A DNA stretch of 64,000 nucleotides, taken from positions 2,491,001 to 2,555,000 of the forward strand of contig CP073744.1 of assembly GCA_024397955.1 (NCBI GenBank), given 5' to 3'. Shown here one piece after another: positions 1 to 10,658 of the stretch. Source of the DNA: a bacterium SCSIO 12696. GTDB lineage: Bacteria > Pseudomonadota > Gammaproteobacteria > Pseudomonadales > Porticoccaceae. The stretch's first letter is position 1, and each line of letters begins with the position of its first letter. A model generated the notes under the pieces. It was given only the letters and a program-made list of their open reading frames with translations, searched no databases and had not been told where the DNA came from. Position numbers and translations under genes: made by a program.

Positions 1-69
1 ATTATGTTTGATCTGACCCTTTCTTTTACCCTAGATGCTGAATTGCTTGAAGCCTAGGTGTTTTGACTA

Positions 70-1197
70 ATGGATTTCGAGGCGAGGCTGGCATATGCCC
101 AAGAGACAGGCGACATTTGGTCTAGTCAGTGGTGGTTGAAACCAACCTGGCGCAATCAGATTGCTTTGAGTGATGACGAGTTGGAGTCGAGATTCTCGCG
201 TTTGGCAGATACCTTCAATTCAGATTGGGTTCAGTCGCTGGGTGGTGAAATTTTCTCTCACCCGATAGCTCGGAGCCAAATTGCTCAGTTTGGTATGCCT
301 GATATATCAAACTTACTGAGGGTCTCGGGCTATTTGTCAGATTTGTCATCCTTGGTGGGTTTTGGCCGCGTACTGCGTGATTATAAAACTGTCCAACACA
401 GCCACAGCTCGGAGCTTGAGCTATTCATGGCGAACTGCCTGCAGAAGATTGGGTGTGAGGTTAGCTTTATTGTCCCTAAGCCAAATGGAGGGAAACGGCC
501 TGATATTTCAGCTAGGTTTAATGACTGTGGTTTTGTGGTCGAATGTAAAAGGCTGGCAAGGGGGCCGGGGGAGCCTTGGATTGAAAATTATCAGCGTGTG
601 TTCTCCCAGATTCTCTCTGATGCTACACCCGATGGAATAACGCTAAATTTCCAACGAGACTTAGAGCCGCTAGATATTCATGACTATGGTTACCCCTATC
701 AATTGACACCCTATCAGTTGGCTGCACAGATGGATGCTTACCCTATAGTTGCCAAGATAAAAGAATCGCTGAAATTTGGTCGAACTTCAGCGTATTTCGA
801 GGTTGCAGGAAGAGGCAAGTGCCAACTGTTCTCAGATAACGATAGCTTTAAGGATAGGATTGAGATTCCGGAATTCTCGGAAAACTTCTATATTAAACGG
901 CTATTTCTAAATGGTATTTTTAAAGCGAATGATCAGATATCCGAATATGGCCATTCTGGCATAGTTGCAGTGTTTCAAGAGTATCCAGCAGACTTAAATG
1001 CTGTTAAACGAGAATTGCAAAAATTGTTTTCCAAGGAGGCTCGTTTCAAGCTCTTAATGGGAGTGCTTGTGTTCCCTGCACAAAATATTTTGAAGTATAT
1101 TCAACCTTATTGGATTCAGAACCAACATGCTGACGTTTGCGCCAAAGAGGTAGGGCTGGTGGAAAGGTTAGAGCCATTACTTAGGCCGCTTACTTAG
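70..1197 (+). CDS. Uncharacterised protein with a PD-(D/E)XK nuclease-like core
   Basis: This 375-residue protein is not one I recognise as a named family. Its middle resembles the PD-(D/E)XK nuclease core: a glutamate-containing helix around E115/E117, then PD at residues 144-145, then a hydrophobic strand leading to ECK at 158-160. The spacing fits a Mg2+-dependent nuclease fold, as in restriction enzymes, repair nucleases or defence effectors. There is no signal peptide or membrane segment, so it should be cytoplasmic. It stands alone with no methyltransferase or helicase beside it inside the window; what lies upstream is not visible. Codon use is AT-richer than in the housekeeping genes, which hints at an accessory or transferred gene. 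The ATG at 70 has only a weak ribosome site. The nuclease assignment is inferred from motif pattern only. Confidence 0.6.
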   Translation: MDFEARLAYAQETGDIWSSQWWLKPTWRNQIALSDDELESRFSRLADTFNSDWVQSLGGEIFSHPIARSQIAQFGMPDISNLLRVSGYLSDLSSLVGFGRVLRDYKTVQHSHSSELELFMANCLQKIGCEVSFIVPKPNGGKRPDISARFNDCGFVVECKRLARGPGEPWIENYQRVFSQILSDATPDGITLNFQRDLEPLDIHDYGYPYQLTPYQLAAQMDAYPIVAKIKESLKFGRTSAYFEVAGRGKCQLFSDNDSFKDRIEIPEFSENFYIKRLFLNGIFKANDQISEYGHSGIVAVFQEYPADLNAVKRELQKLFSKEARFKLLMGVLVFPAQNILKYIQPYWIQNQHADVCAKEVGLVERLEPLLRPLT

Positions 1198-1288
1198 ATG
1201 TATGCGAATCTTGCTTGGTTACACTCTCTGTCGTGCGTTTATTTGCCCAAAGATCAATTGAATTCTCAAGAGCTTGAGCCAGCGGTCT

Positions 1289-2335
1289 TTAGTCAGACTC
1301 ATCCTCCTTAACCTTCCTCAACCGATCCCGAAACTTCCTTTTCGCCAATTCCTGCATATCCTCAACCGGATCACTCTCATCAACAATCTCACGGCCAAGC
1401 AGGGTTTCAATGGCATCTTCCAGTGTCACTACACCTGACGTTTGACCGAATTCATCTTCTGCCAGTGCAAGATGGATTTTGCGTTTAATACACATATCCA
1501 GCATTTTGTAGACGGGCAGTTTTTCGGAAACACGGGTGATATTTTTTGCCAGTTCTCTAATGGCTTTGTCGCCGTCGCCACTGCGTTCCGCTTCAAATAG
1601 GTCTGTACGAAATACACAGCCGGTCACTTCATCGGTGGTCTTGCCATAGGTGGGGATGCGAGAGAACTGGCGGCTTTTGGGGTTGTCCAGTGCTTCGGTG
1701 ACGGTCAAAGATTCTTGCAGCATGTGCACAACGCTTCGCGGCGTCAGAATATCTTCCACGTTCACGTCTCTCATGCTCAAGAGGTTGGACAAGTATTGGT
1801 TTTCCTGGGTAAACAAGGTGCCGTCTTTATGGCTGATTGAGGCCAATGCAATAATTTCATCTCGGGTGATTTCAGCGCCTTTGTTTTTGCTGAACAGGTG
1901 GGTGATGCGCGTCGACAGCCACACCAGTGGATAGACAATTTTTACCAGCCAGGAGATGGTATAGGCAGACGGCACCGACAGTGGCCGCCAGAAGGTTGCC
2001 CCCAGAGTTTTGGGGATGATTTCTGAGAAGTACAGAATGGCCAGCGTCAGTAATATGGCAATTAATGTTTCCCATTCCGGACCAAACACTTGCAGTGCTT
2101 GAGAGCCAACACCCGCTGCACCCATGGTGTGCGCGAACGTGTTGAGTATCAAAATGCTGGACAGCGATTCATCGATATGGGTTTTTACATGAGCCAGTTG
2201 CTTGCCCCGGCGCGGGCTCTTTTCGCGGACTTGTTCAACGTAGCTGGGGGTAACCGATAGCAGCACCGCTTCAAGGATCGAACAGAGAAAAGATACTCCA
2301 ATAGCGATGGTCAAGTAGATTAATAGCAGTGTCAT
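1289..2335 (-). CDS. DUF21/CBS-pair membrane protein (CNNM/CorC-like)
   Basis: This 348-residue protein has the layout of the CNNM/HlyC-CorC membrane family. An N-terminal DUF21 domain (about residues 1-170) holds several hydrophobic segments, beginning with a strongly hydrophobic stretch at 1-27. A pair of CBS domains follows at about 190-320, including the typical 'VNVEDILTPRSVVHML' start and 'GVVTLEDAIETLLG' end. The C-terminal transporter-associated domain of longer relatives is absent; the protein ends in a charged tail. Family members act in Mg2+ or other divalent-cation homeostasis in the inner membrane, with CBS domains sensing adenine nucleotides. The ATG at 2335 follows an AAGG site at good spacing. 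It appears monocistronic. The substrate cannot be read from sequence. Confidence 0.85.
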   Translation of the reverse strand: MTLLLIYLTIAIGVSFLCSILEAVLLSVTPSYVEQVREKSPRRGKQLAHVKTHIDESLSSILILNTFAHTMGAAGVGSQALQVFGPEWETLIAILLTLAILYFSEIIPKTLGATFWRPLSVPSAYTISWLVKIVYPLVWLSTRITHLFSKNKGAEITRDEIIALASISHKDGTLFTQENQYLSNLLSMRDVNVEDILTPRSVVHMLQESLTVTEALDNPKSRQFSRIPTYGKTTDEVTGCVFRTDLFEAERSGDGDKAIRELAKNITRVSEKLPVYKMLDMCIKRKIHLALAEDEFGQTSGVVTLEDAIETLLGREIVDESDPVEDMQELAKRKFRDRLRKVKEDESD

Positions 2336-2496
2336 GGTTGCCTTGAGCCCAGGTAGTTTGCAGTGCCCGATTACAGGGGATAGGCATTATAGGGAATAAC
2401 GGGAATCAAGTCGCAAGCGGCGGCTGGTGCGCTTGTTTTTACAGGGAAGGGGGGTGATTGCTTGTGGTTTGGCTGGCTTGCCAGAGGATGAGTAAT

Positions 2497-2531
2497 CCCG
2501 CCCTGAAACCATTCAGCAGTTTCAGGGCGGG
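2497..2531 (-). terminator. Strong hairpin just downstream of the VOC gene
   Basis: A perfect 13-bp stem (2497-2509 paired with 2519-2531, 9-nt loop) lies 10 bp beyond the stop of the minus-strand VOC gene. It has no clear U-run after the stem in that direction, so it may act as a weak terminator or an mRNA 3'-end stabiliser. Confidence 0.55.
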
Positions 2532-2540
2532 GGAGGGCTT

Positions 2541-2912
2541 TTACAAGTTCATGTGATAAAACGAGATCTTGTTGCCATCCAGGTCGCGAACATAGCCGCC
2601 GTAGAAAAAGTCGGTACGCCAGCCGGGTTTGCCTTCGCAGGTAGCGCCCAGTTCAAGTGCTCTGTTGTACAGGGCGTCAGCACCTTCTTCCGAGCCGCCG
2701 GGTATGGCGATCATTTGGCCGTTGCCGCAGCTTTGCTCGCCGCCGTCGGAGGGGGTGCAAACCGCCAGCATGGCGCCGCCTTTGCCGTCGCCGTAGAACT
2801 TAATACGATCCAGCCCCATCAGCTGCTTGCCGCCAATTGGCTCCAGCAGTGCGTCGTAAAAGGCGGTGGCTTTGGCCAGGTCTTTGGTGCCAATGGTTGT
2901 GTATCCCAGCAT
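2541..2912 (-). CDS. VOC (glyoxalase/bleomycin-resistance fold) protein
   Basis: This 123-residue protein has the vicinal-oxygen-chelate fold pattern. It starts 'MLGYTTIGTKDLAKATAFYD' and ends with 'DLDGNKISFYHM', the typical first and last beta-strands with the 'DxDGN' turn. The length is right for a single VOC domain. Small VOC proteins of this type are cytoplasmic; they include lactoylglutathione lyase-like and resistance proteins, and most are uncharacterised. The usual metal ligands are not all obvious, so enzymatic activity is uncertain. The ATG at 2912 is preceded by GAGGA at about 6 nt, which supports the start. No operon partner is seen. Confidence 0.8.
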   Translation of the reverse strand: MLGYTTIGTKDLAKATAFYDALLEPIGGKQLMGLDRIKFYGDGKGGAMLAVCTPSDGGEQSCGNGQMIAIPGGSEEGADALYNRALELGATCEGKPGWRTDFFYGGYVRDLDGNKISFYHMNL

Positions 2913-3065
2913 GGTGATTCCTCATGTGTTGGTACTTGTTGTTGGTATTAGTTCCAGGGTGGGTCGATAAACAGATCAGCTATAGACAGATGTGGGCGGC
3001 GAATTCTCCGCAGCGTTGCAAAAAAAGGTGTGCCCAGGTGCGTGAGTAATGAAGTTCCGGAGCAG

Positions 3066-3353
3066 TTAAGCGGCAATTTGCAAGGGGTGGAGCCCAACAC
3101 GAGCTGCCATGGCCACCAAGGCATCAATCGTAAACCCTGCTGTTTTGCCTCGGCAGATGTCACCAACACGTGAACGTTGCACGCCCATTGCGTCAGCGGC
3201 CTGTTGTTGGGTCAGGTTGTGTTCTTTCATGTGGTTGACGATGGTGTCGAACAGGGCTGCTTTGAGTTTTAGCTGCTCTGCTTCACCTGGGTCGAAATCA
3301 AGATCGTCGAAAACACTGCCTGTGGTTACTGTTTCAGTTGCTTTATTTGTCAT
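3066..3353 (-). CDS. XRE-family antitoxin (HigA-like)
   Basis: This 95-residue protein carries a helix-turn-helix of the HigA/HTH_37 kind: 'HNLTQQQAADAMGVQRSRVG' followed by 'DICRGKTAGFTIDALVAMAA' in the C-terminal half. The N-terminal third is acidic, as expected for a segment that wraps the toxin. In this family the protein neutralises the cognate RelE/HigB-type toxin and represses its own operon by binding a palindrome in the promoter. Its ATG overlaps the toxin stop in an ATGA (3350-3353), so translation should be coupled. The toxin-first order is typical of HigBA systems. The palindrome at 3709-3726 is the likely operator. Confidence 0.85.
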   Translation of the reverse strand: MTNKATETVTTGSVFDDLDFDPGEAEQLKLKAALFDTIVNHMKEHNLTQQQAADAMGVQRSRVGDICRGKTAGFTIDALVAMAARVGLHPLQIAA

Positions 3354-3700
3354 ATCGCCAGCCTCTGTTTGGCTGCTTTGTAGCGGTCAGTAATGGTTTT
3401 TATGTCTGGTTTGGCAGTGGCCTGTGTTGTTTTTTGCCAGCAGTGCAATACGGTTATTCCGTCTTTCAGCTTTGTGACATAGGCGACCCGATAAGTCCCA
3501 TCGTCTGCCCAAATCCGTATTTCATAAACACCACTGATTCCTTTGCCCAAATTCTTTAACGGCTTCCAGTCCAGAGGGTCGTTTCCTTGTTGAAGGCGAT
3601 GAAGCTGATAGCCCGCAGCCTGCTTGGCATCGTTTGGGAAACCAAGCAAATCGGATTTGCTGGTTCCCTCCCAATAAATTGGCTTTAGAATCCTTTCCAT
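3350..3700 (-). CDS. RelE/HigB-like toxin (Gp49 family)
   Basis: This 116-residue basic protein matches the phage Gp49/HigB branch of the RelE superfamily. Its conserved core is 'WKPLKNLGKGISGVYEIRIW', then 'GTYRVAYVTKLKDGITVLHC', then 'WQKTTQATAKPDI' and a final basic helix. In the family these are ribosome-dependent mRNA interferases or similar translation inhibitors. It is the first gene of a two-gene minus-strand operon with the HTH antitoxin, overlapping it by 4 nt. The predicted -10 box ends only 8 bp before the ATG at 3700 and no upstream Shine-Dalgarno site is visible, so the message may be leaderless. Target specificity is unknown. Confidence 0.82.
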   Translation of the reverse strand: MERILKPIYWEGTSKSDLLGFPNDAKQAAGYQLHRLQQGNDPLDWKPLKNLGKGISGVYEIRIWADDGTYRVAYVTKLKDGITVLHCWQKTTQATAKPDIKTITDRYKAAKQRLAI

Positions 3701-3708
3701 AAAAGCAT

Positions 3709-3737
3709 TGTATAAAATTTTATACAGAATGCAACAA
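3709..3737 (-). promoter_or_regulatory. Toxin-antitoxin promoter with palindromic operator
   Basis: Positions 3709-3726 form a perfect 18-bp palindrome (TGTATAAAA/TTTTATACA), flanked by offset inverted GCAT (3705-3708) and ATGC (3729-3732). On the minus strand a -35-like TTGTTG (3732-3737), a 17-bp spacer and a -10-like TATACA (3709-3714) overlap the palindrome. A dimeric HTH antitoxin bound here would block RNA polymerase. The site lies 9 bp before the toxin ATG. Confidence 0.75.
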
Positions 3738-3756
3738 ATGCTTATATCGGGATATT

Positions 3757-3782
3757 AAAAAACCCCATCCTTACGGGCGGGG
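3757..3782 (-). terminator. Rho-independent terminator of katG
   Basis: Read on the minus strand, an 8-bp GC-rich stem with one mismatch and a GTAA loop (3763-3782) is followed by six Ts (3757-3762). It lies about 34 bp after the katG stop and separates katG from the toxin-antitoxin promoter. Confidence 0.75.
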
Positions 3783-3815
3783 CTTTGGGGTGGTTGAGTG
3801 ATAGAGGGCTTTTAC

Positions 3816-6315
<2,500 letters not shown>

Positions 6316-8370
6316 ATGAAAAACTTGAAAATTTTGTCTTTGGCGGCAGCGGTCGCCCTGGTAGGTTGCGACGCATCTCAAACTCAACAGTCGGCACCGG
6401 CGACTGCCCAGCCTGCCAGTGAGCAGGCTCAGGCTGAACAAGCATTTGTGTGGCAGACCGAGCAGTTTGCCGACCTGAAAATTCTGCGTTACCAGATTCC
6501 CGACTGGGATCGTCTGAGCCTGCAGCAGAAAAAACTCGCCTATTACCTGACCCAGGCGGGTTATGAAGGCCGGGATATTTTCTGGGACCAAAATTACCGC
6601 CACAACCTGGCCATTCGCCATGCTCTGGAAGCCATTGTGCGCAATTACAACGGTGATAAATCCGCTGCGGAGTGGCAGGCTTTTATGACCTACACCAAGC
6701 GGGTGTGGTTCTCCAATGGCATTCACCACCACTACTCCATGGATAAGTTTATTCCCGAGTTCAGCCGCGATTACTTTGTGCAGCTGCTGCAGGAAAGCGG
6801 AGCCTCGCTCAATGATGGGGTGTTAACCGCGATGTTCGACCCGGCGGTAGACGCCAAAAAAGTGAGCCTGGACCCCAGCAAGGATTTGCTGCTGGCTTCA
6901 GCCACCAACTTTTATGGCCCGGATATTACCCAGGCAGAAGCGGAGGCATATTACGCCGCCAAAATTGATAAAGCCGACCCCGAGCCGATTTCTTATGGTT
7001 TGAATTCGAAACTGGTGCGCAATGCCAACGGTGAGTTGGAAGAAAAAGTTTGGCACCTGAATGGAATGTACGGGGAGGCCATTGCCAAAATTATTCCCTG
7101 GTTGGAAAAAGCGGTGACGGTGGCGGAAAACCCCGCTCAGGCAGACGCGTTGAAGTTGCTGATTGAGTACTACCGCACCGGTGACCTGAAAACCTGGGAC
7201 GCCTACAACATCGCCTGGGCTGGGGCCACCGAGGGGGATATCGATTACATTCACTCGTTTATCGAGGTGTACAACGACCCCATGGGCTACCGCGGGTCGT
7301 TCGAAAATATTGTCGAAGTCAACGACTTCGCCGCCTCTGAGCAAATGGCAGTAGTGGCGAACAATGCCCAGTGGTTTGAGGATCAGTCGCCCATCGACGC
7401 CGCCCACAAAAAAGAAAACGTAGTGGGTATTTCCTACAAGGTGGTGTCTGTAGCGGGCGAAGCGGGGGATGCGTCGCCCTCTACCCCCATCGGCGTCAAC
7501 CTGCCCAACGCCAACTGGATTCGCGCCAAGCACGGCTCCAAGTCCGTGAGCTTGGGCAATATTGTTGCCGCTTACGACGAGGGCAAAGGCAAGGGGCTGC
7601 TGGAGGAATTCAGTTTTAGCGAGGACGAAGTAAAACGTGCCAAGACCCATGGCCGCCGGGCGGGCAAATTGATGACCAGCCTGCACGAAGTTATTGGTCA
7701 CGCATCGGGCAAGCTAAACCCCGGTGTGGGTACGCCCAAGGAAACCTTGAAAAACTACGCGTCTGCGCTGGAAGAGGCTCGTGCCGATCTGGTAGCGCTG
7801 TATTACATAACCGATCCCAAGCTGGTGGAAATCGGTGTGCTGGACAGTATGGAAGTAGGTAAAGCCGCTTACGAAAATTACATCCGCAATGGCTTGATGT
7901 TACAGCTTCGCCGTTTGGAACCCGGTGCCATTATTGAGCAGGCCCATATGCGCAATCGCCACATGGTGTCTTCCTGGGTGCTTGAAAAAGGCGCTGCCGA
8001 CAAGGTGGTAGAGCGCAAAGTGGTGGATGGCAAAACCTACTTTGTGGTCAACGACTACGACAAGCTGCGCACTTTGTTCGGCCAGTTGCTCAATGAAATT
8101 CAGCGCATCAAATCCGAAGGGGATTACGACGCGGGCCGCAACTTGATAGAAACCTACGGCGTACAGGTAGATGAGAGCCTTCACAGCGAGGTGCTGGCGC
8201 GTTCCGAAGAGCTGAATATTGCTCCCTATGGCGGTTTTATCAACCCGCGCCTGGTGCCGGTGATACAGGATCATGAGATAGCTGACATCAAAGTGGAATA
8301 CCCAGACGACTTTACCCAACAGATGTTGGATTACGGCGAGCGTTATTCCAACCTGCCGTTGGTGAATTAA
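6316..8370 (+). CDS. Dipeptidyl peptidase III-like zinc lipoprotein (peptidase family M49)
   Basis: A 684-residue peptidase of the M49 family, which removes dipeptides from the N-terminus of short peptides. The zinc site is visible: HEVIGH at 457-462 (the family's HExxGH signature) and 'EEARADLVALYY' starting at residue 486, which supplies the third ligand. The N-terminus is a lipoprotein signal, 'MKNLKILSLAAAVALVGCDA', with lipobox LVGC and Cys18, so the enzyme should be membrane-anchored on the periplasmic side. An alanine/glutamine-rich linker follows the cysteine. Full length agrees with bacterial members. It diverges from katG. The REP-like element downstream at 8393 may mark its transcript end. 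The natural peptide substrates are unknown. Confidence 0.92.
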   Translation: MKNLKILSLAAAVALVGCDASQTQQSAPATAQPASEQAQAEQAFVWQTEQFADLKILRYQIPDWDRLSLQQKKLAYYLTQAGYEGRDIFWDQNYRHNLAIRHALEAIVRNYNGDKSAAEWQAFMTYTKRVWFSNGIHHHYSMDKFIPEFSRDYFVQLLQESGASLNDGVLTAMFDPAVDAKKVSLDPSKDLLLASATNFYGPDITQAEAEAYYAAKIDKADPEPISYGLNSKLVRNANGELEEKVWHLNGMYGEAIAKIIPWLEKAVTVAENPAQADALKLLIEYYRTGDLKTWDAYNIAWAGATEGDIDYIHSFIEVYNDPMGYRGSFENIVEVNDFAASEQMAVVANNAQWFEDQSPIDAAHKKENVVGISYKVVSVAGEAGDASPSTPIGVNLPNANWIRAKHGSKSVSLGNIVAAYDEGKGKGLLEEFSFSEDEVKRAKTHGRRAGKLMTSLHEVIGHASGKLNPGVGTPKETLKNYASALEEARADLVALYYITDPKLVEIGVLDSMEVGKAAYENYIRNGLMLQLRRLEPGAIIEQAHMRNRHMVSSWVLEKGAADKVVERKVVDGKTYFVVNDYDKLRTLFGQLLNEIQRIKSEGDYDAGRNLIETYGVQVDESLHSEVLARSEELNIAPYGGFINPRLVPVIQDHEIADIKVEYPDDFTQQMLDYGERYSNLPLVN

Positions 8371-8392
8371 CCGCTGAAAAGCTTAAATATGC

Positions 8393-8487
8393 TGTCATCT
8401 CCGCGTAGGCGGAGATCCATGCTGAATGCGAGACTAAAGCTTGAAACACTGATGTGTCTGAATGCCCGCCTGCGCGGGCATGGCGGT
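8393..8487. repeat. Paired-hairpin REP/BIME-like element, copy 1
   Basis: Two palindromes, atctccgc..gcggagat (8397-8416) and atgcccgc..gcgggcat (8462-8481), are separated by a variable 45-bp middle. The same layout and spacing recur at 10529-10623 and 33710-33803. Confidence 0.85.
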
Positions 8488-8546
8488 GTGGAGATACTGT
8501 CGCACAGTAATGCGCGCACGAATTTGGTCACCAAACGCCATAACCT

Positions 8547-8572
8547 AAAACGGCCACCCTTGCGGGTGGCCG
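8547..8572 (-). terminator. Hairpin terminator of the TPR lipoprotein gene
   Basis: A perfect 9-bp GC-rich stem (8551-8559 with 8564-8572, 4-nt loop) is followed on the minus strand by TTTT. It lies about 170 bp downstream of the minus-strand TPR gene stop. Confidence 0.65.
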
Positions 8573-8741
8573 TCGATGGTTTGTTATCCTTAACAGTCGT
8601 CCTTGTGGATTCCTTTTCCTATCCGGCAACCTCCCTGGCTGCTAATCCTTAAGTCCTTACGCTTCCTGCGATGGGTCTATAATTCCACAGTGGCCCCGGT
8701 GAGACTATTGGCAAAAAACGGATTTTTTTGTAGGAAATATC

Positions 8742-10448
8742 TTACCGTGCTGGATCTACCCCCGGTTCGCAGTAGCAAGAGGAGTTGGGGTGGGTGTCTG
8801 CTTTGGCCCACGCGCTGTAAAAGCGTTTGCCAATCTGATTGGCTTCCGTTTCTTTCATTTGTGCCGCCAGCGCCTGGCGCAAGCCGAGCAGTGCCCAGCC
8901 GTTATTGCGGTTGTGCTCCAGGTCTTCGCGGTACACGCTTTCGGCTTCTGCAAAGCGTCCATCGGCCATTAATAGCGCGCCTAACGCGTGGCGTACTGGC
9001 AGCATCCAGCCTGGCGGCTCGTCGTACACCAGGGAGTCTTCGACAGCTATGCCTTCTCGCAACAGTTGGTAGGCCTGTTCCCGTTTGCCTTCGCGAAACA
9101 GCAGTTCGCCTTCAATCATGGTTTTGGCAATGGGCAACACTTTGCCAACCGGGTTGTTAAAAATGTGCCACTCGCTGGGTATTTTTGCGCTGGCGTCATT
9201 GAAAGCAGCCATTTCTTCCCGCGCCAGGCTGGTTTGGCCGAGAGCGGAATAGGCGATGGAGCGGGCGTAGCGGCGCACCGCCCGGCTGACCAGCCGATAC
9301 TCCGGATAGTCGGGCTCCTCCAGCACCTGCTCCCATTTCCCAAAGCGAATCAGCACATGAAACGTGGTGGGCATAATGCCTTCGATCAAGCCGGCGAATT
9401 CCCGCAGTGGCTGCTCAGGCATTTCCGCTTCCAGTGCGCGAGCGGCGGTGATGGCGTCTTGGTAACGGCCAGACATCATCGCCGCGTAAGCCAGAAAGTG
9501 CAGATTGTGTGCGTAGTAGATGGCGTACATCTGCGGTTCTGGAGCACGGGAAAAATAGGCTCGGTCTGCTCCCACGGCAGCGGCATTGGAATCCACCGCA
9601 TCGGCGTAGCGGCCCACCCGAATGTAAATATGGGATGGCATATGCACCAAGTGTCCTGAGCCAGGTACCAGTGATCGCAGGGTGTCAGCTGCAGGTATTG
9701 CCCGGTCTGGATTGGTAGAGGCTTCTACCGCATGAATGTAGAAATGGCTGGCGCCGGGGTGATTGGGGTCTTGTGCCAATACGGTTTCCAGGGTTGCGAT
9801 GACTTCGTTGATGCGGCCTTTGGGGTTGCCCTGTCTGTCCCAGTAATCCCAGGGTTGCAGGTTCATCAGGGATTCCGCGTACAGTGCCGCGACGTCATTG
9901 TCACCGGGGAATTGCTGGTTGGCTTTGCCCATGGCGTCGGCATAAGCCTGATCCAGAGGCGTGCGATCCTCCGGAATGGGCAGGGTGTAGCGCACATCCA
10001 CCGCGGTAATTAAGGCTTTTTCCACCGCCGAGGCGTTGTCGATTAATGCCATGGCTTGATCCGCAGCGGCTCGTGCTGCCAAAGAGCGTTGCTCGGTCAT
10101 TTCAGGGTCGTTGATGTTAATGCCGTTGGCATAGGCAATGCCCCAGTGGGGCATGGGGTGAGTGGGATCTGATTGGGCTGCCGCTTCAAAGGAGCGGATG
10201 GCTTCGTCGTGGTTAAAACCGTAGAGCAGTTGCATGCCCTGGTTAAACCAGCGTTGGCACTGCTCAGATTGGGTGCTGATCACCCGTTGGTAGTTGCCAA
10301 ACCCCTGGTAGAGTTGTGCTTCATTTGGGTTGGGCGCATCTGCGGTTTTTACGGTGGTGGTGTCGTTACCTCGGGACGAATCCTGACTGCAGGCAGACGG
10401 CAAAAACAACAATACCACCGCCAGTAAAGGGCGATAGATCGGTTTCAT
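8742..10448 (-). CDS. TPR-repeat lipoprotein of unknown function
   Basis: A 568-residue protein starting at 10448 with a lipoprotein signal, 'MKPIYRPLLAVVLLFLPSAC', and a predicted lipidated Cys20. An in-frame extension upstream to 10556 runs through a repeat element and is rejected. The mature part is built of TPR-like helix pairs, for example 'GMQLLYGFNHDEAIRSFEAA' and 'DGRFAEAESVYREDLEHNRN', over most of its length. Short motifs such as 'MPSHIYIRVGRYADAVDSN' are conserved in a widespread but uncharacterised family of exported TPR proteins. The TPRs suggest a scaffold for protein or peptide binding at a membrane. No operon partner is evident. No catalytic site was seen. Confidence 0.85.
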   Translation of the reverse strand: MKPIYRPLLAVVLLFLPSACSQDSSRGNDTTTVKTADAPNPNEAQLYQGFGNYQRVISTQSEQCQRWFNQGMQLLYGFNHDEAIRSFEAAAQSDPTHPMPHWGIAYANGININDPEMTEQRSLAARAAADQAMALIDNASAVEKALITAVDVRYTLPIPEDRTPLDQAYADAMGKANQQFPGDNDVAALYAESLMNLQPWDYWDRQGNPKGRINEVIATLETVLAQDPNHPGASHFYIHAVEASTNPDRAIPAADTLRSLVPGSGHLVHMPSHIYIRVGRYADAVDSNAAAVGADRAYFSRAPEPQMYAIYYAHNLHFLAYAAMMSGRYQDAITAARALEAEMPEQPLREFAGLIEGIMPTTFHVLIRFGKWEQVLEEPDYPEYRLVSRAVRRYARSIAYSALGQTSLAREEMAAFNDASAKIPSEWHIFNNPVGKVLPIAKTMIEGELLFREGKREQAYQLLREGIAVEDSLVYDEPPGWMLPVRHALGALLMADGRFAEAESVYREDLEHNRNNGWALLGLRQALAAQMKETEANQIGKRFYSAWAKADTHPNSSCYCEPGVDPAR

Positions 10449-10528
10449 AGTCTGGTCTTCTGTGTGGAAGGTGGTTATGAGTATAGACAAGCATAGAGCT
10501 GCTTGCCGCGGGTCACGGATAAGGCGAT

Positions 10529-10623
10529 CGTCATCCCCGCGCAGGTGGGGATCCATAGCTGTTATGGCGCTGAGGCCTCGGAATATAGTGGCTTCTGGAT
10601 TCCCGCCTGTGCGGGAATGACGG
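10529..10623. repeat. Paired-hairpin REP/BIME-like element, copy 2
   Basis: Palindromes at 10533-10552 and 10599-10618 lie 66 bp apart, start to start, as in the other two copies. It lies between the TPR gene and the FimX-like gene, both minus strand, and supplies the spurious upstream extension of the TPR frame. Confidence 0.85.
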
Positions 10624-10658
10624 CAGGGGGATAATGACGGTCGTAATCCGTAGCCGAG

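Larger units (their letters stand above)
8371..8741. other. 371-bp gap with repeat element and terminator
   Basis: This gap between convergent genes holds a REP/BIME-like element (8393-8487) and the hairpin terminator of the TPR gene (8547-8572). Short open frames here lack ribosome sites and overlap the repeat. I see no gene in it. Confidence 0.7.

Noticed and set aside
2948..3169. 73-codon minus-strand frame next to the antitoxin gene
   Set aside because: It overlaps the antitoxin 3' end in another frame and has no recognisable domain or ribosome site.
8389..9160. Two plus-strand frames beginning in the repeat after the peptidase gene
   Set aside because: They run through the REP-like element and terminator and then antisense to the TPR gene; no ribosome site or domain.
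10449..10556. N-terminal extension of the TPR lipoprotein
   Set aside because: It translates the repeat element; the lipoprotein signal at 10448 is a far better start.
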